NCBI RefSeq assembly: GCF_042219825.1 | Contig: NZ_JBHJHQ010000001.1 | Location: 733,058 to 797,057 of the forward strand | Direction: 5' to 3' | Source: JBHJHP01 sp042219825 | GTDB taxonomy: Bacteria > Bacteroidota > Bacteroidia > Bacteroidales > UBA5342 | Length of the DNA stretch: 64,000 nt | In this document: positions 27,465-36,402 of the stretch, one piece after another | How positions within the stretch are numbered: the stretch's first letter is position 1 | How the letters are laid out: each line of letters begins with the position of its first letter | Made by a program: the position numbers and the translations under genes | The notes under the pieces: generated by a model | Database searches by the model: none | Told to the model about the DNA's origin: nothing | Seen by the model: the letters and a program-made list of their open reading frames with translations, nothing else

Positions 27465-28298
27465 TTAAATCAATCTATATGCTTTGAGTGACTCCGCCAT
27501 TTCAGCGGCAAGTTCTTTTGCTTTTTGTCCGGCTACTTCGGCAAACTTATCAGTTGAATCGGCATAAATGATTCCCCGGGAAGAATTTACCAGCAATCCA
27601 CACTGACTGTTAATGCCATATTTAACCACTTCCTGAAGACTTCCTCCCTGTGCACCAACACCGGGTACCAACAAGAAATGATCCGGAATTAATTTTCTGA
27701 TATCCGAAAGCATTTCAGCTTTTGTGGCTCCCACCACATACATCATATTATTGCTATCTCCCCAATCTTTTGAAGTTTTAATAACCTCCTCAAACAGTTT
27801 ATTGCCCGTTGTTTTGTCTTCTATAAACTGAAAATTATAAGCTCCTTTATTCGAAGTCAACGCCAGAAGAATCACCCACTTTTCGAAATAAGTCATAAAA
27901 GGTTTTACGGAATCTTCACCCATGTATGGCGCGACGGTCACCGCATCAAAATCCATATGATCGAAAAATGCCCGTGCATACATTGCCGAAGTATTTCCAA
28001 TATCCCCGCGCTTGGCATCCGCTATAATAAATATGTTTTCGTCGACACTCCGGATATAGCTCACCGTCTTCTCGAGACTTTCCCATCCTTTAACGCCCAT
28101 GGATTCATAAAAAGCCAGATTAGGTTTGTATGCAACGGTCACTTCATGTGTTGTATCAATTATCTCCTTGTTAAAAGCAAAAATTGGATCAGTGGTATCT
28201 TTTAGTTGCTTAGGAATTTTATTGATATCCGTGTCAAGACCGACACACAAGAATGATTTCTTCTGTTTTATCTGCCCAAAAAGTGCGTTAGAATCCAT
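27465..28298 (-). CDS. pyrF: Orotidine 5'-phosphate decarboxylase (type 2)
   Basis: A 277-residue enzyme catalysing the last step of de novo UMP synthesis. The active-site segment IIADAKRGDIGNTSAMYARA contains the catalytic Lys and Asp in the form seen in the longer type 2 family. The N-terminus SFLCVGLDTDINKIPKQL and the phosphate-binding VPGVGAQGGSLQEVV are also typical. It has its own -7 element and lies downstream of the prfA terminator, so it is probably transcribed separately from purM-prfA. Confidence 0.96.
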   Translation of the reverse strand: MDSNALFGQIKQKKSFLCVGLDTDINKIPKQLKDTTDPIFAFNKEIIDTTHEVTVAYKPNLAFYESMGVKGWESLEKTVSYIRSVDENIFIIADAKRGDIGNTSAMYARAFFDHMDFDAVTVAPYMGEDSVKPFMTYFEKWVILLALTSNKGAYNFQFIEDKTTGNKLFEEVIKTSKDWGDSNNMMYVVGATKAEMLSDIRKLIPDHFLLVPGVGAQGGSLQEVVKYGINSQCGLLVNSSRGIIYADSTDKFAEVAGQKAKELAAEMAESLKAYRLI

Positions 28299-28314
28299 AT
28301 TGTACGTTTTTGTG

Positions 28315-28322
28315 CAAAAGTA
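28315..28322 (-). promoter_or_regulatory. Candidate -7 element for pyrF
   Basis: The minus strand reads TACTTTTG, matching TAnnTTTG, 16 nt before the pyrF ATG. No clear -33 TTG is seen. Confidence 0.5.
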
Positions 28323-28378
28323 ATAAACAATATCTTTTTTATAACTCTTTTATTCTAAAAGACAGTTAAAAATAGTGT

Positions 28379-28426
28379 CAGGTATCAGATATCAAGACTC
28401 AAGATATAAGACATAAGATAAAAGAA
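28379..28426. repeat. Degenerate heptanucleotide repeat, left arm
   Basis: Six in-phase heptamers: ATCAGAT, ATCAAGA, CTCAAGA, TATAAGA, CATAAGA, TAAAAGA (28384-28425). The opposite-sense arm lies at 28515-28542, with the prfA terminator between the arms. Confidence 0.85.
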
Positions 28427-28473
28427 TCGGATTTGATGTTTAAACGTATAATTGTCTTTAAGAATGAACACCA

Positions 28474-28503
28474 ACAAAAAGCCCCTTACGGCAAATAAGG
28501 GGC
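28474..28503 (-). terminator. Rho-independent terminator of purM-prfA
   Basis: GCCCCTTA (28481-28488) pairs perfectly with TAAGGGGC (28496-28503), 7-nt loop. On the minus strand it is followed by TTTTTG. It sits 39 bp beyond the prfA stop and separates prfA from pyrF. Confidence 0.88.
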
Positions 28504-28514
28504 ATATAAATAAG

Positions 28515-28542
28515 TCTTGTGTCTTGAATCTTATGTCTGCAA
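28515..28542. repeat. Degenerate heptanucleotide repeat, right arm
   Basis: TCTTGTG, TCTTGAA, TCTTATG and TCTGCAA in phase, complementary in type to the arm at 28379-28426. Its right end abuts the prfA stop codon. Confidence 0.8.
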
Positions 28543-29631
28543 TCAGTATCCTGCTTCTTTCAGCTTTTCTGTGTTTTCAGCAATCATCAGTTTGTCAATA
28601 ATATCCTGAATATCACCGTCCATAATAGCTGATAGATTATATAGTGTATAGTTGATCCTATGATCTGTCACACGTCCCTGAGGGTAGTTATATGTACGGA
28701 TTTTAGCAGAACGGTCACCCGTTGACACCATTGTTTTACGTTTGGCGGACAGTTCCTCCATCCTTTTCTGATATTCCAGGTTATACAAACGTGTACGTAA
28801 CTCTGCCATAGCCTTATCAAGGTTCTTTAGCTTCGACTTCTGATCCTGACAGGTTACCACAATACCGGAAGGAATATGTGTTAAACGAATTGCCGAGTAA
28901 GTCGTATTTACCGACTGACCACCAGGTCCGGATGAGCAATACTCATCACGACGGATATCCTCATTTCGCAGTTCCACATCAAATTCCTCGGCTTCGGGCA
29001 ATACAGCCACAGTTGATGCGGATGTATGTACCCTTCCCTGGGTTTCGGTTTGCGGAATACGCTGCACACGATGTACTCCCGACTCGTATTTCAGAATACC
29101 GTAAACACCTTCTCCGGTTACATTGAACACAATTTCCTTATAACCGCCTGATGTTCCCTCGTTATAATGCGTAACCTCAACTTTCCAGCCTTTTGTTTCG
29201 CAATACTTTGTGTACATTCTGAACAAGTCACCTGCAAAAATACTCGCTTCATCTCCGCCGGTTCCTGCCCTGATCTCCATTACGGCATTTTTAAAATCCT
29301 CGGGATCAGCAGGAACAAGCATCAGTTTTATCTGCTCTTCCTTAGGCGCCACCTGTGGTTCCAGTTCTTCCAGTTCCATTTTAGCCATTTCACGCAACTC
29401 CGGATCACTCTCCTCTGCTAAAATTTCTTTAGCAGTTGCAATGGTATCCAGCGTTTGCTCGTAGGATCTGGCAACCTTTACGAGTTTATCTAAATCTTTA
29501 TATTCCTTATTCAGTTTTACATAACGGTTCATGTCCGCAATCACTTCCGGATCGGTAATCAATTGCGACACCTCTTCGAACCTAATTTTTACGGTTTCCA
29601 GCCGATTTAAAAGATTATTCTTTTCAGCCAT
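28543..29631 (-). CDS. prfA: Peptide chain release factor 1
   Basis: A 362-residue protein that terminates translation at UAA and UAG. The GGQ motif is in GPGGQSVNTTYSAIRL, and the stop-codon-reading PxT tripeptide is PQT in RIPQTETQGRVHTSAS, identifying RF1 rather than RF2. Length is normal. It begins 6 bp after purM on the same strand, an arrangement frequent in Bacteroidota. Confidence 0.97.
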   Translation of the reverse strand: MAEKNNLLNRLETVKIRFEEVSQLITDPEVIADMNRYVKLNKEYKDLDKLVKVARSYEQTLDTIATAKEILAEESDPELREMAKMELEELEPQVAPKEEQIKLMLVPADPEDFKNAVMEIRAGTGGDEASIFAGDLFRMYTKYCETKGWKVEVTHYNEGTSGGYKEIVFNVTGEGVYGILKYESGVHRVQRIPQTETQGRVHTSASTVAVLPEAEEFDVELRNEDIRRDEYCSSGPGGQSVNTTYSAIRLTHIPSGIVVTCQDQKSKLKNLDKAMAELRTRLYNLEYQKRMEELSAKRKTMVSTGDRSAKIRTYNYPQGRVTDHRINYTLYNLSAIMDGDIQDIIDKLMIAENTEKLKEAGY

Positions 29632-29637
29632 ATAGTT

Positions 29638-30807
29638 TTAATAAGTAAACTCCCCAAATTCTGATCTGATGGTCAGGGAATTGACATCAGACGCCTCACA
29701 ATGTCCTACAATCCTCGATTCCAGATTGAAGGATTTTGCAATATCCATCACTTTTTGTGCATGGGATTCAGGCAGATATATTTCCATCCTGTGCCCCATG
29801 TTAAACACTTTATACATTTCTTTCCAATCCGTACCGGATTCCTTCTGAATAATATCAAACAACGGTGGAACCGGAAACATATTATCTTTTATCACTCTTA
29901 AATTATTCACAAAATGCATCACCTTGGTTTGTGCCCCACCGGAACAATGCACCATCCCGTTTATTTCGGATCCCAGCTCATCCAGTACAGTCTTTATAAC
30001 GGGTGCATAGGTACGTGTCGGTGATAACACCAGTTTTCCTGCATTCAGACCTAAACCTTCAATTTTATCCGTCAATCGGTATGAACCGGAATACACCAGA
30101 TCATTATCGATCGCATCATCATAACTTTCAGGATATTTGTCTGCCAGATAATGTGCAAATACATCGTGACGCGCCGAAGTTAGTCCGTTGCTGCCCATTC
30201 CACCATTATATTCTTTCTCATAAGTGGTTTTACCCGAAGAAGACAAACCAACAATCACATCACCAGCTTTTATGTTATCATTGGATATCACTTTAGACCG
30301 ATGCAATCGCGCAGTTACGGTAGAATCCACGATAATGGTTCTTACAAGGTCACCAACATCAGCTGTCTCACCACCAGTACTGTATACCGAAATACCCATA
30401 TCCCGCATTTCCTGCATCAATTCTTCCGAACCATTAATAATAGCAGAAATAACTTCTCCGGGTATAAGGTTTTTGTTACGTCCTATGGTAGATGATACCA
30501 GAATATTTTCAACAGCTCCAACGCACAGAAGATCATCAACATTCATAATCAATGCATCCTGAGCAATTCCTTTCCAGACTGACAAATCGCCGGTTTCTTT
30601 CCAGTACATGTATGCCAGAGAAGATTTTGTGCCTGCACCATCTGCATGCATAATGTTGCAGTAGTCCGGATCACCTCCAAGATAATCGGGAACAATCTTG
30701 CAAAATGCTTTCGGAAAAATTCCCTTATCTACGTTTTTTATGGCATTATGCACATCATCTTTTGAGGCTGAAACGCCACGTTTATCATATCTTGAATTAC
30801 TCTCCAT
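29638..30807 (-). CDS. purM: Phosphoribosylformylglycinamidine cyclo-ligase (AIR synthase)
   Basis: A 389-residue enzyme that closes the imidazole ring in purine synthesis using ATP. Family motifs are the N-terminal DKRGVSA, HADGAGTKSSLAYMYW, DDLLCVGA and STGGETADVGDLV. It is longer than the roughly 345-residue E. coli enzyme, as is common in Bacteroidota. It begins at ATG 30807, diverges from the ABC ATPase gene, and is followed closely by prfA. Confidence 0.93.
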   Translation of the reverse strand: MESNSRYDKRGVSASKDDVHNAIKNVDKGIFPKAFCKIVPDYLGGDPDYCNIMHADGAGTKSSLAYMYWKETGDLSVWKGIAQDALIMNVDDLLCVGAVENILVSSTIGRNKNLIPGEVISAIINGSEELMQEMRDMGISVYSTGGETADVGDLVRTIIVDSTVTARLHRSKVISNDNIKAGDVIVGLSSSGKTTYEKEYNGGMGSNGLTSARHDVFAHYLADKYPESYDDAIDNDLVYSGSYRLTDKIEGLGLNAGKLVLSPTRTYAPVIKTVLDELGSEINGMVHCSGGAQTKVMHFVNNLRVIKDNMFPVPPLFDIIQKESGTDWKEMYKVFNMGHRMEIYLPESHAQKVMDIAKSFNLESRIVGHCEASDVNSLTIRSEFGEFTY

Positions 30808-30858
30808 TGTAAGCGTTGAAAAAATTTGTGCAAAAATACCGAACTAACACCAAAGCAG

Positions 30859-30866
30859 CAAATTTA
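30859..30866 (-). promoter_or_regulatory. Candidate -7 element for purM-prfA
   Basis: The minus strand reads TAAATTTG, matching TAnnTTTG, about 50 nt before the purM ATG. Possible -33 TTG triplets lie inside the adjoining heptamer repeats, at spacings of 16 or 23 nt, neither of them ideal. Confidence 0.4.
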
Positions 30867-30873
30867 TTTGAGA

Positions 30874-30940
30874 CACAAGATACAAGACGCAAGAATCAAG
30901 AAAAATCCGTCTTATGTCTTAAATCATGGTTCTTGGTTCT
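30874..30940. repeat. Heptanucleotide repeat block with inverted arms at divergent promoters
   Basis: The left arm is four perfect in-phase heptamers CACAAGA, TACAAGA, CGCAAGA, ATCAAGA (30874-30901). The right arm has TCTTATG, TCTTAAA and TTCTTGG-type units (30910-30940). It lies between the divergent purM and ABC ATPase genes, and the right arm overlaps the -33 TTG of the ABC gene. Confidence 0.85.
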
Positions 30941-30961
30941 AAAATAAAAAATGTATTTTTG
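30933..30961 (+). promoter_or_regulatory. Bacteroidota promoter of the ABC ATPase gene
   Basis: TTG (30933-30935), 18-nt spacer, TATTTTTG (30954-30961), ATG 17 nt further. The -33 element is supplied by the last heptamer of the flanking repeat block. Confidence 0.6.
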
Positions 30962-30978
30962 CTTAAAACAATAAAATT

Positions 30979-31893
30979 ATGAGTAAGCCCCTTATCGAAG
31001 CCCGCGACGTAGTCAAAGCATATTCCAATCATTTAGCGCTGGATAAAGTCTCTGTCTCTGTTCCTGAGAATCATATTTTTGGTTTACTGGGACCCAACGG
31101 AGCCGGCAAAACAACGCTGATCCGGATCATTAATCAGATCACTGCACCTGATAGCGGTGAACTGTTGCTGGATGGGAAAAGAATGTCGAATCTGGATGTG
31201 GAACATATCGGCTACCTACCGGAAGAAAGAGGTTTATACCGTAAAATGAAAGTTGGGGAACAAGCACTTTACTTGTCACAGTTAAAGGGATTGAGCCGGA
31301 ATGATGCTATGAAGAAGCTGAAATACTGGTTTGACAAGTTCGATATTTTACCCTGGTGGGACAAGAAAGTGGAAGAACTCTCCAAGGGAATGCAACAAAA
31401 AGTGCAGTTCATTACCACCGTATTGCACGAACCCAAACTGCTCATCTTTGATGAACCATTCAGCGGCTTTGATCCGGTAAATGCCCAGTTGTTAAAAGAT
31501 GAAATTCTGGAATTAAAGAAGAAAGGAGCCACTATTATTTTCTCAACACATAACATGAGTTCTGTAGAGGAAATCTGTGATGATATTGCACTTATCAACA
31601 AATCGAAGGTAATTTTGGAAGGCAACGTAACGGATATTAAACACACGTATAAGTCCAATACGTTCAGATTCCTGATAGAAGGGAATAATTATATACTTAA
31701 CGGAAACCTGCCAAAATGGGCCGGGTTGATGGATAAAAAGGAAGTAAAGGGGGACCTTCAATTGATCATCCAACTTGAAGAAGGACATAATCCGAATGAC
31801 GTACTAAAAGTATTGATGAAAGATCATTCCATTCTTGGATTTGAGGAACTGATCCCCAGCATGAATGATATTTTTATCAAGGTGGTAAGTTGA
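30979..31893 (+). CDS. ABC transporter ATP-binding protein, no permease adjacent
   Basis: A 304-residue nucleotide-binding subunit. Walker A is GPNGAGKT (38-45), the signature motif is ELSKGMQQKVQF, Walker B is LLIFDEPFSGFDP, and the H-loop is in IIFSTHNMSS. The C-terminal 80 residues resemble the DUF4162 extension found in NatA/CcmA-like exporters. The partner membrane subunit is normally encoded next door, but the downstream neighbour is the convergent comEC, 4 bp away, so the permease is elsewhere or lost. The substrate is unknown. Confidence 0.92.
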   Translation: MSKPLIEARDVVKAYSNHLALDKVSVSVPENHIFGLLGPNGAGKTTLIRIINQITAPDSGELLLDGKRMSNLDVEHIGYLPEERGLYRKMKVGEQALYLSQLKGLSRNDAMKKLKYWFDKFDILPWWDKKVEELSKGMQQKVQFITTVLHEPKLLIFDEPFSGFDPVNAQLLKDEILELKKKGATIIFSTHNMSSVEEICDDIALINKSKVILEGNVTDIKHTYKSNTFRFLIEGNNYILNGNLPKWAGLMDKKEVKGDLQLIIQLEEGHNPNDVLKVLMKDHSILGFEELIPSMNDIFIKVVS

Positions 31894-31897
31894 AATT

Positions 31898-33928
31898 TCA
31901 ATAACTGGCAAGTGTCTTAAGGAACGCCCCTTTTTGTTTTATATCGTAGTAAGAAATATTGTTTTTATCGCACCAGTCAACAATCTTTTCCGTGTCGTAA
32001 TAATTGCATGATCGCAAAATAATACACTGTTTTATGTAAGGCTGTGCAACACTTAAATTATAAGGAAAAGCTTCCAGCAACAGATATCGTTTAACCGGTA
32101 ATTCCATCAATCTGTCTTTTCGGTCCGAAACTAACTGAAATAATTCACCGCCCGCATACTGAAAATTTTTCAACCGTTCTGCATATGAACCTTGGATTCC
32201 AGCATCATTTACATAATCGGTTATACATTGATCCGGTTCATCCATGGTTGACGTATAAAATATACATGTTTTACCTGCTCTTTCTGCAATTATTGTTGAA
32301 CTCGAATTAAATACAACCACTTCTCTCCTCTTTTCTGACTTATAACCAGTAATACCACTGAACAAAATCAAGGCTATTCCCAAAACAGAAACATGTTTCA
32401 ACAATTTCAGATTTTGACGGTACATCATTGTAATAAGTACTATAAATATGCCGTAGAGCAACAATACCATTACAAAACTTATATTGATCCCCGAAAATAC
32501 AGCATCATCCCATTCGGATACTATTTCAGGAACAAGATTAATGTAAGTTATAAGCCAGTCCAATGGTTTGGAGATAAATTCCAAAGGCACACCTGTTATT
32601 CCCAGAATAATAATAACAAAGTTGTAAATCAAAGCAATGCCAATGAAAGGGATTACGAACAGGTTTGTGACCAGGAAATACTTTGGAAACTGTTTAAACC
32701 AGTATAAAACAAGTGGTAAAGTTCCGGGTTGAGCAGCAGTAGTTACCAGTGTAACTTCAATGAATCGCTTTAACACCATAGGTTTCTCTCTCAAATAAGG
32801 CGCAGCTTTATTCATAATTAACAAGATCGACAAAACTGCACCGTAACTCAACCAGAATCCTGGTTCAAACAGGTAATGTGGATCTGCTAAAACAATAATA
32901 AAAGCACTGATAGCAATCACATTATAAATAAGATGAGGTTTTCGCAATAAGCGGGTCAGATCAATAAGTATAAACATAATTACTGCTCTTGTCACAGAAG
33001 GACTTAAGCCTGTAAATAACGCATATATCACAAGAATTACTGAGATCACCAAAAAAGAAACGTATCTTCCATATTTCCTTCTAGACAAAGGCTTTAAAAG
33101 TACAAAGATCATCATATACAATATTCCGACATGGAGACCGCTAACGGCCAAAATGTGGATAACACCAGAATTTTTGAAAGCCTCTTTTTGCTTGTCCGAG
33201 ATCAGGCTTTTATCACCTGAAGTCAACGCATACAGCAACGCTGCATTTTCCGGTTTAAATCCTGCATCCTGATACAACTTCTTAAGTTTATCTTTCAGGT
33301 TCCAGACTAAATAAAAATAATCTTTTTTTACTTTCAGTATTTCTGCTGATTGCACAAAACCGTTTGAAGTAATATGCTGCCGTCGCAGGTAGGATGCAAA
33401 ATCATATTCACCGGGATTCCCTTTATTTTTAATCGCATTGAATGTGGCACGGATCAAAACAACTGCTCCGGGAATGACTTCAGGATCATCATGATGCAAA
33501 AACAAACTGGCTTTATAGCTTTTAATGGAATTCTCAGCTTGTAATGTTTTAATTACTATAATTGATCTGCCTTCGGACAAAATGCGTTTGTGTTCAACCT
33601 TAGCAACCACAGTGTATTTTCCAGTTTCCGGGTAAATAATGGTATTTGACTCGTGAGTACTAAAAATAAGAAAACCTGAAATAAGCAGAAATGCGTTTAA
33701 AGCTATGCCGAAAACAATGGATCTTAATGCTTTGCGGCTGTGATAATAAATCAAAAACAGAGCGATAAGAATAGTCCAGACCAGCAGAAACCAGTTATTA
33801 CTACAATCCCAAAGACGAATTAAAAAGTGGAATACAAAAATACCTGCAATAAATGCCAACAATATTCTTATAAAAGAAACAGAATATATGAAAGACTTAG
33901 GGTTCAAGGTCTTAAATTTGGATAACAA
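31898..33928 (-). CDS. comEC: ComEC/Rec2-family DNA uptake channel protein
   Basis: A 676-residue multi-pass membrane protein. An N-terminal DUF4131-like region (two or three membrane segments, then a soluble beta domain) is followed by the competence domain with HILAVSGLHVGILYMMIF and GLSPSVTRAVIMFILI. The last 150 residues lack the HxHxDH metallo-beta-lactamase signature found in many ComEC proteins, so no nuclease activity is expected from this part. Family role: moves single-stranded DNA across the inner membrane. The start is TTG 33928: an in-frame stop lies three codons upstream and the next Met is far inside. That TTG lies in the loop of a perfect 11-bp inverted repeat. Confidence 0.88.
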   Translation of the reverse strand: MLSKFKTLNPKSFIYSVSFIRILLAFIAGIFVFHFLIRLWDCSNNWFLLVWTILIALFLIYYHSRKALRSIVFGIALNAFLLISGFLIFSTHESNTIIYPETGKYTVVAKVEHKRILSEGRSIIVIKTLQAENSIKSYKASLFLHHDDPEVIPGAVVLIRATFNAIKNKGNPGEYDFASYLRRQHITSNGFVQSAEILKVKKDYFYLVWNLKDKLKKLYQDAGFKPENAALLYALTSGDKSLISDKQKEAFKNSGVIHILAVSGLHVGILYMMIFVLLKPLSRRKYGRYVSFLVISVILVIYALFTGLSPSVTRAVIMFILIDLTRLLRKPHLIYNVIAISAFIIVLADPHYLFEPGFWLSYGAVLSILLIMNKAAPYLREKPMVLKRFIEVTLVTTAAQPGTLPLVLYWFKQFPKYFLVTNLFVIPFIGIALIYNFVIIILGITGVPLEFISKPLDWLITYINLVPEIVSEWDDAVFSGINISFVMVLLLYGIFIVLITMMYRQNLKLLKHVSVLGIALILFSGITGYKSEKRREVVVFNSSSTIIAERAGKTCIFYTSTMDEPDQCITDYVNDAGIQGSYAERLKNFQYAGGELFQLVSDRKDRLMELPVKRYLLLEAFPYNLSVAQPYIKQCIILRSCNYYDTEKIVDWCDKNNISYYDIKQKGAFLKTLASY

Positions 33929-33939
33929 CCAAATTTAAG
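33911..33939 (-). promoter_or_regulatory. Perfect inverted repeat enclosing the comEC start codon
   Basis: CTTAAATTTGG (33911-33921) is perfectly complementary to CCAAATTTAAG (33929-33939), with a 7-nt loop ATAACAA. In the mRNA the loop reads UUGUUAU and includes the TTG start. It spans the 15-bp trmH-comEC gap and the first comEC codons. There is no T-tract on either side, so a terminator is unlikely. Confidence 0.8.
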
Positions 33940-33943
33940 GATT

Positions 33944-34627
33944 TTATTTTAAACAGATACTTTCCTTATAATACCGCTCAACAACAAGCTCGCTTTTCTT
34001 TATTGATTTCATCAACCATTCGTATCTCAAAGCATTATGTTCTTCATTCGAAAGCTGCCAGGCTATAGAACTGTTTTTTAACCTTTTAACAAGATCATGC
34101 AAACAAATGGCGGCAGAAACGGAAATGTTGTAACTTTCGGTGAAACCATACATGGGTATGCGCAAAAAGGCATCGGCATATTCTTCAACAGTTTCTGAAA
34201 TACCGGATTGTTCCGTTCCAAAAACCAGTGCAAATTTTCCGTCTTCCAGATTAAAATCGTTCAGTAGTATATCGTCGGTATGGGGTGATGTGGCTATAAC
34301 ACGATAACCATTCTGTTTTAAATGCTTCAGGGCTTCAGACGTATTTTCAGTTTGATCATTGTATTTGTGCATGGTCAACCACTTGTCTGAGCCCAGTGCC
34401 ACATCAGGATTCACATCGTAATCGTTATAATTTTCAATAATATGCACATCCTGAATACCAAAACAGTCACATGTTCTGAGTACTGCGCTGGCATTTTGAG
34501 ACTGAAAAATATCTTCCAGAACGACTGTAATATATCTTGTTCGTTCGGTCAGAACCCTGTCGATTGCAGCATTTCGGTCTTCCGTGAGAAATTGCGTAAG
34601 GTATTGTATTAGTTTAAGATCAGACAT
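33944..34627 (-). CDS. TrmH-family (SpoU) RNA 2'-O-methyltransferase
   Basis: A 227-residue SAM-dependent enzyme. SPOUT motifs are seen in order: VLEDIFQSQNASAVLRTCD (motif 1), FALVFGTEQSGIS (motif 2) and IPMYGFTESYNISVSAAI (motif 3). The arrangement fits TrmH, which methylates G18 of tRNA, but rRNA-modifying relatives are close, so the exact target is inferred. It lies 15 bp upstream of comEC on the same strand. Confidence 0.9.
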   Translation of the reverse strand: MSDLKLIQYLTQFLTEDRNAAIDRVLTERTRYITVVLEDIFQSQNASAVLRTCDCFGIQDVHIIENYNDYDVNPDVALGSDKWLTMHKYNDQTENTSEALKHLKQNGYRVIATSPHTDDILLNDFNLEDGKFALVFGTEQSGISETVEEYADAFLRIPMYGFTESYNISVSAAICLHDLVKRLKNSSIAWQLSNEEHNALRYEWLMKSIKKSELVVERYYKESICLK

Positions 34628-34629
34628 GA

Positions 34630-34665
34630 TAAAATAAAAATGGGAGTACGTCTAGTGCACTCCCA
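34630..34665 (-). terminator. Rho-independent terminator of the HU gene
   Basis: TGGGAGT (34641-34647) pairs with ACTCCCA (34659-34665), 11-nt loop. On the minus strand it is followed by ATTTTTATTTT. It lies 23 bp after the HU stop and just before the trmH-family start. Confidence 0.82.
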
Positions 34666-34688
34666 AATATCTTTACCAGAAAAACTGA

Positions 34689-34961
34689 TTAATTTACTGC
34701 ATCACCTAATTCAGCACCTGCTTTAAATTTAACAACTTTTTTGGCAGGGATTTGAATAGTAGCTTTAGTTTGAGGGTTGATACCAGTTCTGGCACCTCTT
34801 TCAGATACTGAGAAAGATCCAAAACCTACTAAACCTACACGATCACCAGCTTTAAGTGCATCAGTAACGGAAGCAACAACAGCGTCGAGGGCTTTTTTGG
34901 CATCGGCTTTGCTAAGTCCAGCTTTATCAGCAATTGCATCAATTAATTGAGCTTTGTTCAT
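34689..34961 (-). CDS. HU-family DNA-binding protein
   Basis: A 90-residue histone-like protein that bends and compacts DNA as a dimer. The N-terminal MNKAQLIDAIADKAGLSKADAKKAL helix pair, GFGSFSVSERGARTGINPQT (with the DNA-binding beta-arm) and IPAKKVVKFKAGAEL are all canonical. Length is exactly that of the family. It has its own terminator, so it is monocistronic. Confidence 0.97.
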   Translation of the reverse strand: MNKAQLIDAIADKAGLSKADAKKALDAVVASVTDALKAGDRVGLVGFGSFSVSERGARTGINPQTKATIQIPAKKVVKFKAGAELGDAVN

Positions 34962-35217
34962 AATAAATTTTTTTTAGAGTTAACAATTAGTTTTTCTTGA
35001 AACATTCACAAATTTATAGGAAATTACCAATTAACCAAACGTTTTCAGGGAAAAATCACATTTATTTAATGATTTGTACCTTTATTTAATATTAAGAACT
35101 AAAAATATGCTGTAGAGCACCAAAAATCGCGTATGAAAGGCGTTTTAGAAAATTTGTTCAAAAAACAAGCATTTTTGATTAACAATAAATTAACAACCCC
35201 ATGAACAGAATCAGAAT

Positions 35218-36393
35218 TCAGGCATTAATAACACCAGATCCGATCAACTCATCGTTATGATACCAGGCTGCAAACTGTCCAGGTGTAATGGCGCGTTGAG
35301 GTTCATCGAAAATTATGTAAATTCCCTCCTTTCTGTAATATAATGTTGCCCGTTGAAGCGGTTGCCGGTATCTTATTCTTACGTCAAATCTTTGCTCCTC
35401 TCCGGTTCCCATTTTCAAATCTTCTCTGATCCAGTGAACCTCATCGGTTTTAATAAACAATCCTTTTCTGAATAGTCCAGGATGATCCTGGCCCTCTCCT
35501 ACATATATAATATTGGTGTCAGTATTGGTTCCCAGTACAAACAGCGGTTCTTTAAATCCTCCAATATTTAACCCTTTGCGCTGACCCACCGTGTAATAAT
35601 GTGCCCCGTTATGTTCGCCCACCTTTTTCCCCCGAACGGATGCAAAATCGTAAGGTGCAGACAAGCGGATCAAGTCTTCATCTGATGAAACCCTGTTATC
35701 GTGCTGATCCTTAAAGATCCGTTGTGTGGAAAATACTTCGATAACATTTCCTTTCTCCGGTTCCAGTTTTTGCTTTAAAAAGTCTGGTAAATGAACTTTT
35801 CCTACAAAACAGATCCCCTGGCTGTCTTTCCTGGTAGCCGTTGGTAATTTGACCTCTTCTGCAATTTTCCGGACATCCGGTTTTGTCAATTCACCAACTG
35901 GGAATAACGCACGGGACAATTGCTCCTGGTTCAGCTGGCATAAAAAATAACTTTGATCTTTATTTTGATCCAGACCAGCCAGAAGTGAATATACACCGTT
36001 TTGTTCTGACTTTCTGCAATAGTGACCTGTAGCAACAAGATCGGCACCTTTTTCAAGTGCAACATTCAGAAATTCATCAAATTTTATTTCACGGTTACAC
36101 AATACATCCGGATTGGGAGTGCGGCCTTTACCATATTCATCAAACATATAATCCACAACCCGCTGTTTATATTTTTCAGACAAGTCGACCAATTCAATGG
36201 GTATGTCAAGTTTTTTAGCTACCATTTGCGCCAGATCCCAATCATCCTCCCAGGTACAGCTACTGGTTAAAGTTCCGGTTCTGTCGTGCCAGTTTACCAT
36301 AAATAATCCATGCACATCATATCCCTGCGCTTTCAGCAAATATGCTGCCACACTGGAATCAACCCCACCCGATAAACCAACAATTATTTTCAT
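35218..36393 (-). CDS. mnmA: tRNA-specific 2-thiouridylase
   Basis: A 391-residue ATP-dependent enzyme that introduces sulfur at U34 of Lys, Glu and Gln tRNAs. The PP-loop is SGGVDSS (8-14). The first catalytic Cys is in NPDVLCNREIKF and the second in SQGICFVGKVHLP. HYYTVGQRKGLNIGG marks the C-terminal domain. A sulfur relay partner is needed and is not encoded nearby. It diverges from the ECF sigma operon across a 550-bp gap. Confidence 0.96.
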   Translation of the reverse strand: MKIIVGLSGGVDSSVAAYLLKAQGYDVHGLFMVNWHDRTGTLTSSCTWEDDWDLAQMVAKKLDIPIELVDLSEKYKQRVVDYMFDEYGKGRTPNPDVLCNREIKFDEFLNVALEKGADLVATGHYCRKSEQNGVYSLLAGLDQNKDQSYFLCQLNQEQLSRALFPVGELTKPDVRKIAEEVKLPTATRKDSQGICFVGKVHLPDFLKQKLEPEKGNVIEVFSTQRIFKDQHDNRVSSDEDLIRLSAPYDFASVRGKKVGEHNGAHYYTVGQRKGLNIGGFKEPLFVLGTNTDTNIIYVGEGQDHPGLFRKGLFIKTDEVHWIREDLKMGTGEEQRFDVRIRYRQPLQRATLYYRKEGIYIIFDEPQRAITPGQFAAWYHNDELIGSGVINA

Positions 36394-36402
36394 CCTTTAA
36401 AT

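Noticed and set aside
33911..33939. Terminator of the trmH-family gene
   Set aside because: The stem is perfect but AT-rich, no T-tract follows on either strand, and it covers the comEC start.
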